The notes under the pieces are model-generated. The model did not search any database, was not told where the DNA came from, and worked only from the letters and a program-made list of their open reading frames with translations. From positions 1 through 64,000 of the forward strand of contig CAKPYB010000001.1 in the NCBI GenBank assembly GCA_934202525.1: DNA of 64,000 nt, given 5' to 3'. This stretch comes from an uncultured Prevotella sp. (GTDB lineage: Bacteria; Bacteroidota; Bacteroidia; Bacteroidales; Bacteroidaceae). Below, in pieces: positions 55,418 to 61,326 of this stretch. The position numbers and the translations under genes were made by a program. Each line of letters starts with the position of its first letter. The first letter of the stretch is position 1.

Positions 55418-56851
55418 ATGAAAAAGTATATATTTTCAGTTTTGATGGCGGCTATGGCTGCCTTCACATTCAGCAGCTGCGAGGACGTACCAGAGCCTTA
55501 TACACTGCCTAACCAGCCGGAGGCTCCAGGAGAGAACACAGATCCTAACCAAAAGGGTTCTGAAAGCAATCCATATACTGTTGCAGAAGCTATCGCCCTC
55601 ATCAAGGCAGGTACAGCACCTTCTACAGCTGTATGCGTAAAGGGTAAGATTACAGCCGTAACTTTCTTCAACGCAACCTATAGCAGTTTGTCATATAACA
55701 TCGCAGACGAGGGCTCTTCAGAGGTTATCGAAGTATACTCTGGCAAAGGCAAGGATGGTGCAAACTTCTCTTCCAAGGATGACTTGAAAGTTGGTCAGAC
55801 CGTAGTAGTAAAAGGAATCGTCAAGGCATTCACGAAGAATGATGGCACTATTGTCAATGAAATCGACAAGAACAGCACCATCATCTCTATCGAGAACGCA
55901 GGAACTACAACTCCTGATACTCCAGCAACTGGTAAGGGTTCTCTCAGTGACCCATACAACGTGGCAGAAGCTATCGCAGCCATCAAGGCTGGCACAGCGC
56001 CTACTACACAGGTTTACCTGACAGGTATCATCTCAGATGTTGCTTTCTACAATGACCAATACAAGAGCATTACTTATTACATCTCAGACGATGGCAAGAG
56101 CAAGGACATGCAGGTTTACTCTGGTAAGGGACTTAACGGCGCAGACTTCGCTTCTAAGGAAGATTTGAAGGTGGGCCAGAAGGTTACTATCCTGGGTAAG
56201 ATCATGAAGTTCGTTGATAAGAATAAGAATGAAATCATGGAGGTTGACAAGACCAGCTCTATCGTTAAGATTGAAGGTGAAGGCACTGGCGGTGGTGAAG
56301 TTAAGCCAGACCCAGAGACTCCTGATACACCAGCCGGCGGCAACATCGATATGACAGACGCAACTATCCAGAGTGGTAAGAGCGGTGATGTAGAACTTGT
56401 TACTAACGGATATGGCTCTCAGAAAGTTGACCAAGAAGCAACCTGGTACACTTGGAAGATTGGCGACATCACCTTCAAGGGGGCTAAGATAGCCATTTCA
56501 GAAGGCAAGAACGGAAAGGGCATACAAATGCAAGGTGATGCAGCAGATGCAACCAAACAGGGTTTCCTGTTTAATGCTACAGCCTTTGCCAAGGAGATCA
56601 AGACCGTAACAATCCTGTTCTCAACAAAAGCAAAATCTACTTATGCCCCAAGTTATACCTTCTATGCTGCAAAGGCTGCAAATGGCAAGGATACAGCTAT
56701 CAAAGGCAAATCTACCAATGAGGTTTCAGGTGATTTCAAGACCTATACAGAGACTTTCGACTTGAGCGCTCAGAACGTCAAGCACTTTACTCTCAGCAAC
56801 AACACGAAAGGTGCTCTTTACATCGAGAAGATCATCATCACATTGAAGTAA
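55418..56851 (+). CDS. Lipoprotein with two tandem OB-like modules (DUF6359-like)
   Basis: The 477-aa protein has a lipobox (FTFSSCEDVPEPY) and two copies of an OB-fold-like module, at about 48-155 (NPYTVAEAIALIKAGTAPS) and 174-285 (DPYNVAEAIAAIKAGTAPT). Each continues with a strand pattern like VKGKITAV and a DDLKVGQTVVVKG-type motif. A Glu/Pro linker precedes a C-terminal beta-sandwich (about 305-477, ending EKIIITLK). It shares the module with the DUF5689 protein in front. Nucleic-acid or ligand binding is suggested only by the fold. Confidence 0.75.
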   Translation: MKKYIFSVLMAAMAAFTFSSCEDVPEPYTLPNQPEAPGENTDPNQKGSESNPYTVAEAIALIKAGTAPSTAVCVKGKITAVTFFNATYSSLSYNIADEGSSEVIEVYSGKGKDGANFSSKDDLKVGQTVVVKGIVKAFTKNDGTIVNEIDKNSTIISIENAGTTTPDTPATGKGSLSDPYNVAEAIAAIKAGTAPTTQVYLTGIISDVAFYNDQYKSITYYISDDGKSKDMQVYSGKGLNGADFASKEDLKVGQKVTILGKIMKFVDKNKNEIMEVDKTSSIVKIEGEGTGGGEVKPDPETPDTPAGGNIDMTDATIQSGKSGDVELVTNGYGSQKVDQEATWYTWKIGDITFKGAKIAISEGKNGKGIQMQGDAADATKQGFLFNATAFAKEIKTVTILFSTKAKSTYAPSYTFYAAKAANGKDTAIKGKSTNEVSGDFKTYTETFDLSAQNVKHFTLSNNTKGALYIEKIIITLK

Positions 56852-56889
56852 TTCCCCTAGTAGATATTATGTATTAGAAAAAATTCTGA

Positions 56890-56936
56890 TCCCCATCGTC
56901 CTCTACACAAACAGAGGCGATGGGGATTTCTTTTCA
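56890..56936 (+). terminator. Terminator of the receptor-lipoprotein operon
   Basis: CCCCATCGTCCTCT pairs with AGAGGCGATGGGG (one bulge) and is followed by TTTCTTTT. Confidence 0.85.
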
Positions 56937-57023
56937 TCCATTAAAAACATAGGTGTCAAGAGGGAACGCGAACCTACGTATTATGCTCATTTCTAAAATA
57001 TTTCTTAAAAAGAAGAAGAAATA

Positions 57024-57055
57024 TTTGGTGGTTTCAGGAAAAAAGCGTAACTTTG
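57024..57055 (+). promoter_or_regulatory. Promoter of rpmE2
   Basis: TTTG at 57024-57027, a 20-nt spacer and TAACTTTG at 57048-57055 are an excellent match. Confidence 0.8.
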
Positions 57056-57057
57056 CA

Positions 57058-57172
57058 GCCTGAAATTGATAACAGGCTATAATGGGCATGCCCCGATAAG
57101 GGACACGAAATGATGCAGCAAGCATCCCCATGACGTCTAATTTTAATAACCCAATAAAAATAAAAAAGAAAA
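57058..57172 (+). promoter_or_regulatory. Structured leader of rpmE2
   Basis: The roughly 112-nt leader can form several stems: AGCCTG/CAGGCT (57057-57081 region), GGGCATGCCCC and GATGC/GCATC (57112-57126 region). An outer ATGGG/CCCAT pairing encloses the last two. Ribosomal-protein leaders are often autoregulated by their product. I cannot match it to a named family. Confidence 0.45.
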
Positions 57173-57424
57173 ATGAAAAAAGGTATTCATCCAGAGAATT
57201 ATCGTCCTGTAGTATTCAAGGATATGTCTAACGGCGATATGTTCCTCTCTCAGTCTACATGCAAGACTAACGACACTGTTGAGTTCGAAGGCGAGACTTA
57301 TCCAGTTGTTAAGATTGAAATCTCTAGCACTTCTCACCCATTCTACACAGGTAAGAGCAAGCTCGTTGATACAGCGGGTCGCGTAGACCGCTTCATGAAC
57401 CGTTACGGCAAATTGAAGAAGTAA
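57173..57424 (+). CDS. rpmE2: 50S ribosomal protein L31 type B
   Basis: The 83-aa protein shows [32 protein letters not shown] and the end [13 protein letters not shown] with a basic tail. It lacks the CxxC zinc ribbon, so it is the zinc-free (type B) form. Codon use is highly biased. It has its own promoter, leader and terminator and interrupts the surface-protein cluster. Confidence 0.95.
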   Translation: MKKGIHPENYRPVVFKDMSNGDMFLSQSTCKTNDTVEFEGETYPVVKIEISSTSHPFYTGKSKLVDTAGRVDRFMNRYGKLKK

Positions 57425-57471
57425 TAATATACCTTTTTTATAAGGATATATTTATTATCGCAAAGATACAG

Positions 57472-57518
57472 AGTGCATTCCAGCGTAGTTGCATATACGT
57501 AGGAATGCACTTTTTTTC
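57472..57518 (+). terminator. Terminator of rpmE2
   Basis: AGTGCATTCC and GGAATGCACT form a 10-bp stem around a 20-nt loop, followed by T7. Confidence 0.85.
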
Positions 57519-57609
57519 TCTCACTACTATTTCTCATACAATCGATTTCTACATACATTATTATATAGAAAGCACTAAATCTTTAACTTAATAAACATTA
57601 TCGAGAATT

Positions 57610-58698
57610 ATGAAGCATACTAAGTTTTTTATCTTCGCGCTCGTTGCTGCGATGACGTTCTCTGCCTGTGGCACTGACGATTCGCTGGAAATCACAAAAC
57701 CTGATCAGGTAAATGGTGGTAATAACAGTGGCGGAAATACTGGCGGCGGAAATACTGGAGGTAATACAGGTGGAAGCACTGGAGGCAGCATCCTTGGAGA
57801 TAATACTCCAGGAGTATCTACCAACAAGGCTAACCAAAATATGAACATGCCTACAGCCATTATGCCTGAGGTAGTAAAGAATGCCATCAATGGTTTGGAA
57901 TTTCCTAAGATTAAAGGAGGTTCAAGCTACGTGGTTACTCACATGGCAGATAATGCAGTTAACTTCAGTTCTGAATGGGATGACAATCTTCAAGCACAGC
58001 GCTGGACTTGCTACTTCTATTGTGAAAGCAACAAAGGAGGTAACGTGGGACGTTTAGGAGATTTTATCAATGATCCAGACTTGGCTAAGTATTACCCAGG
58101 AATTACAGAATTTGCATCAACGCCATACCAAAACTCAGGCTATGACCGTGGACACCTGATAGCATCTCACGAGCGCCAAGCTTCTGCTGTATCAAACAAA
58201 CAGACTTTCTATTTCACCAATATGCAGCCACAATATTCTACCTTTAACCAATCTAAAGGTATTTGGTTTGCTATGGAACAGCAGAACTTAAAGAAAAATA
58301 TCTCGGGAAGAGATACTCTTTTCGTAGTGAAAGGTGGCACTATCGAAAACGGAAACGTAATAGAATATGTCAAAAACAGAAGCCATATTAAACCATCGGA
58401 GTACGTAAAGCAACCTCATGATGGATATATCCCTGTGCCAAAATATTTCTTTGTAGCATTCCTAGAAAAGAAATATAATAAAGACACTGACAGTTTTAAA
58501 TACAATGCCTTCGGCTATTGGTTCCTTCACGAGAACAAGACATTTGATTCGAAAGATAAACTTGTAAACTATATCGTAAATATCAAGACGCTGGAAGACA
58601 AAACCGGTATCGACTTCTTCTGTAATCTCCCTGATAATATCGAGCAGGAAGTTGAAAACAAAGATATAGAAGCCATCAAGAATCACTGGGGCTGGTAA
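57610..58698 (+). CDS. NUC1-type DNA/RNA non-specific endonuclease, lipoprotein
   Basis: The 362-aa protein has a lipobox (AMTFSACGTDD), then a Gly/Asn/Thr-rich spacer (about 36-62) that would hold it off the membrane. The nuclease domain (about 105-340) contains the catalytic DRGH at 179-182 (GYDRGHLIASHERQ), the metal-binding Asn region FYFTNMQPQYSTFNQ and the closing LEDKTGIDFFCNLPD. It should cut DNA and RNA at the cell surface or in the periplasm. A TATCTTTG-like box is not obvious in front of it; the 185-nt gap contains the rpmE2 terminator. Confidence 0.9.
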   Translation: MKHTKFFIFALVAAMTFSACGTDDSLEITKPDQVNGGNNSGGNTGGGNTGGNTGGSTGGSILGDNTPGVSTNKANQNMNMPTAIMPEVVKNAINGLEFPKIKGGSSYVVTHMADNAVNFSSEWDDNLQAQRWTCYFYCESNKGGNVGRLGDFINDPDLAKYYPGITEFASTPYQNSGYDRGHLIASHERQASAVSNKQTFYFTNMQPQYSTFNQSKGIWFAMEQQNLKKNISGRDTLFVVKGGTIENGNVIEYVKNRSHIKPSEYVKQPHDGYIPVPKYFFVAFLEKKYNKDTDSFKYNAFGYWFLHENKTFDSKDKLVNYIVNIKTLEDKTGIDFFCNLPDNIEQEVENKDIEAIKNHWGW

Positions 58699-58713
58699 AT
58701 AAGAAACAAAAAG

Positions 58714-58755
58714 AATCCGCTCTCTCAAAGCAATGAGTGAGCGGTTTCTTTTGTT
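58714..58755. terminator. Bidirectional terminator
   Basis: GAATCCGCTCTCTC and GAGTGAGCGGTTTC pair over 14 positions with two weak pairs; T-rich flanks serve the nuclease gene and the convergent lipoprotein gene. Confidence 0.7.
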
Positions 58756-58762
58756 TATATCA

Positions 58763-59476
58763 TCATCTTCTCGGCAACTTCTTGATTGCATGTGGCATGA
58801 ATGCCCTGCCGGTAGCCTTACCAAAGCTAGGAGCTACAGAATCGGTTGCAGCAGAACGGGTCTTCTTACGGGCTCCACTCGGATCGTAACGCTCCAGATC
58901 GATTTGCATCACATCACCCTTAGCCGCACCTGTTCCTATCATATAACCATAGAACACATCACGGCCCTTTTCTTCACCTAGAAAGAAACCACTCTGAGAA
59001 GAGCCCAAATCCATCACATAGGTAGCACCAGAATTATAACGGATATAAATATCACCATTATTATCGATATACCAGGTAAACTTCAGAGTCTGGGTTTCAT
59101 TGCTTCCATCATCGGCGTAATCAGTCTCTATACCATTACCACTGAGCGAGTTAACCTTATCACCAGCCTGATAGAACGTCATCTCAGTATTGAATCTATA
59201 GTTGTTGCGCGACTGTCCGTCCTCAGCAAGTTCAGAGAGCAGCGCAGAGCCTCTCCAGTCGCCAATAAGGGTCTGAGCCTCCGACAGCAGGTAATTGTTC
59301 TGAGAGCTGTTAGAACCATTATTCCAGTAGTCCTGGTTCCATCCCCAGCCACCATGATTATAGTCATCATACCAATAATAATCATCATACCAGTAATCGT
59401 CATCATCACACGAGGTGAATGAGAAAGATGCAACAGCTATCGCCATCCACATCCATATCTGCTTAAACTTTTTCAT
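58763..59476 (-). CDS. Hypothetical lipoprotein with Asp/Tyr/Trp-rich N-terminus
   Basis: The 237-aa protein has a lipobox (ASFSFTSCDDDDYWYDD). The first 30 mature residues consist almost wholly of Asp, Tyr, Trp, Gly and Asn (YDDYYWYDDYNHGGWGW). The rest (about 60-200) is a lipocalin-like or beta-rich domain with LIGDWRGSALLSEL and LKFTWYIDNNGDIYIRYN. The C-terminus is basic (RKKTRSAATD, KKLPRR). The aromatic/acidic start may bind metal or glycans, but this is only a suggestion. It has a good promoter. Confidence 0.75.
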   Translation of the reverse strand: MKKFKQIWMWMAIAVASFSFTSCDDDDYWYDDYYWYDDYNHGGWGWNQDYWNNGSNSSQNNYLLSEAQTLIGDWRGSALLSELAEDGQSRNNYRFNTEMTFYQAGDKVNSLSGNGIETDYADDGSNETQTLKFTWYIDNNGDIYIRYNSGATYVMDLGSSQSGFFLGEEKGRDVFYGYMIGTGAAKGDVMQIDLERYDPSGARKKTRSAATDSVAPSFGKATGRAFMPHAIKKLPRR

Positions 59477-59563
59477 ATCAATTTATCAGTTAAGTTATTT
59501 ATATTCTTATATCTTCTATACTTTTGAGCTCTTGAAGAACAGCATTCTTTCTTGAACCCGATG

Positions 59564-59594
59564 CAAAGGTAGTGGATTTTTCGTCTGCATCAAA
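59564..59594 (-). promoter_or_regulatory. Promoter of the Asp/Tyr-rich lipoprotein gene
   Basis: On the minus strand, TTTG (59594-59591), a 19-nt spacer and TACCTTTG (59571-59564) match the consensus. Confidence 0.7.
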
Positions 59595-59763
59595 GGGGAA
59601 AAGGATACAAACTGAGGGGGAAATCCCTATTCTTTCAAAAGCAACTGCTTTTTTGAAGATATTTCTCTTTGCCTAGAGTGGTATTTCTTTCGGTTTTGAT
59701 GGTATTTCTTTCTCTGTATCAAAGATTTAACACCTTCTTAACACATCGTATCGATATTTTTCG

Positions 59764-59771
59764 TATCTTTG
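59764..59771 (+). promoter_or_regulatory. -7 element of the gene at 59897
   Basis: TATCTTTG followed by C; the -33 box is weak. The leader is about 120 nt. Confidence 0.5.
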
Positions 59772-59896
59772 CATCATAAATAAGTAATAATTCTAAGAAC
59801 ATGCTTTTAGCACATAGTAAATTCTAAGAATCAACTCAACAAAATGAGTTTCAACAGTTTATTAATTATACGTTAAACCTTTTAAATTATTAAGTT

Positions 59897-61105
59897 ATGA
59901 ACAAATTTTTACGCTATTCATTATCATTGGTTCTGGCGTTCGTAGCTAGCGTTACGTTTGCACAGGAAGTAACTTTTGACTTTGACAATGATTACAAAAC
60001 ACTCTTCCCAGAACTGACAGGTACATCTTCTTCTACTTCTAAAGATGGAGATATCACCAAAGCCATGACATGTACAATTAATGGTATTTCTGTAGCAGTT
60101 TCTGCAAAAACTTCTGGTTCGAATGAAAACCGAATCTGGAGTATTTCACCACGTCTCAGAATGTACAGTGGAACGCTTACGATTCAAGCACCTGCTGACA
60201 AGAAGATTGCTTCTATCGACATTATTAATGGAAAATGGAATGATAATAACAAAGCTGACGTAGGTACTAACAATAAAGGTTCTTGGACTGGTGATGCAAA
60301 CAAAGTTGTATATACAATTGCTGGCAACACCCAAATCAAGTCTATCAAAGTTATGCTCGCTGGTACCAAGATTGAGTACACCGATGCAGCAAGTGTAAAG
60401 GAACTCTTGGCTAACAATAAAGATGCTAAGGATTACATCAACCTCAAACTCACAAACGCAAAGGTATTATACGTAAACAGCTACAAGGGAACCGTAAATA
60501 CTTACGTACGTGAAGGTGACACTGCTATCGAAATGAGAACTTTAGGAATCGATATGCCTGTAAACAGCATCATTAGCGGTACTGTTAAGGTAAATTTGGC
60601 TTATGACGCAGGAATTCCTTATCTGTCAGCAAGCAAGGAAACAAACGGCGAAAATCTCAAAATCACAGAGAGCAACGAAGCTGCTGAACCTGTTATTGCA
60701 ACTATAAAGGACATCCTTGATGGCAAATACACCAACGACCTTATCAAGATTAAGGAGTTCACATTCAGCAAAGAAGAGTATACTACAGGTAAATTCAACT
60801 ACTATGCTAATGATGGTGAAAACAAGATTATGATTTACGATAAGTTTAGCGGTATTGGTGGTGTTTCAAATTTAACAGAAGGAGAGAAATATACCTTAAC
60901 CGGTATTTTCGGTGTAATATTCAGAAACATCCCTGAAGTTCTCCCTATCAAGGCTGTAGAAAAGTTTGGACCTACCGGCATCACTAACATTACAGCAGAC
61001 GAAGCTGCAAAGAACGCTCCTGTTTACAACCTCGCAGGCCAGAAGGTAACCAAGGCTTACAAGGGTGTAGTCATCAAGAACGGAAAGAAGATGATTCAGA
61101 AGTAA
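59897..61105 (+). CDS. Secreted protein with T9SS-like C-terminal tail
   Basis: The 402-aa protein has a signal peptide (LSLVLAFVASVTFAQ), a beta-sandwich-like first domain (about 25-155) and a middle region (about 160-350) with two OB-like segments (INLKLTNAKVLYVNSYKG and LIKIKEFTFSKEEY). It ends PVYNLAGQKVTKAYKG and VVIKNGKKMIQK, the short tail seen on many Prevotella secreted proteins, related to type IX secretion sorting domains. Functional links to the OB lipoproteins upstream are an inference. The gene is alone between its promoter and a terminator. Confidence 0.75.
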   Translation: MNKFLRYSLSLVLAFVASVTFAQEVTFDFDNDYKTLFPELTGTSSSTSKDGDITKAMTCTINGISVAVSAKTSGSNENRIWSISPRLRMYSGTLTIQAPADKKIASIDIINGKWNDNNKADVGTNNKGSWTGDANKVVYTIAGNTQIKSIKVMLAGTKIEYTDAASVKELLANNKDAKDYINLKLTNAKVLYVNSYKGTVNTYVREGDTAIEMRTLGIDMPVNSIISGTVKVNLAYDAGIPYLSASKETNGENLKITESNEAAEPVIATIKDILDGKYTNDLIKIKEFTFSKEEYTTGKFNYYANDGENKIMIYDKFSGIGGVSNLTEGEKYTLTGIFGVIFRNIPEVLPIKAVEKFGPTGITNITADEAAKNAPVYNLAGQKVTKAYKGVVIKNGKKMIQK

Positions 61106-61133
61106 TCAAATTCAAAACAACATATCCCTACTG

Positions 61134-61167
61134 CTCCTCCGATATTCATTTATCGGGGGAGTTTTTT
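61134..61167 (+). terminator. Terminator
   Basis: CTCCTCCGATA pairs with TATCGGGGGAG around a 6-nt loop (TTCATT region), followed by T6. Confidence 0.85.
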
Positions 61168-61288
61168 GTTAGGCATAACATACAGCAAATCAACCAAATA
61201 TTACCCCTATCCCATGAAAAGTGGAAGAATTTAAGGTGAAAAACATAAAAAATACACCTGATAGATACGTATTCTCAATAATTTTCAC

Positions 61289-61296
61289 TACCTTTG
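61289..61296 (+). promoter_or_regulatory. -7 element of the sensor gene
   Basis: TACCTTTG matches the -7 box; no clear -33 box. The leader is about 24 nt. Confidence 0.5.
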
Positions 61297-61326
61297 TTGC
61301 GATTTATAAACGTATACGAATAAAAA

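Larger units (their letters stand above)
59477..59896. other. Divergent intergenic region
   Basis: This 420-nt gap holds the minus-strand promoter at 59564-59594 and the plus-strand -7 element at 59764-59771. Between them is A/T-rich sequence, with GGTATTTCTTTC repeated at 59679-59711. No gene is seen. Confidence 0.5.
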
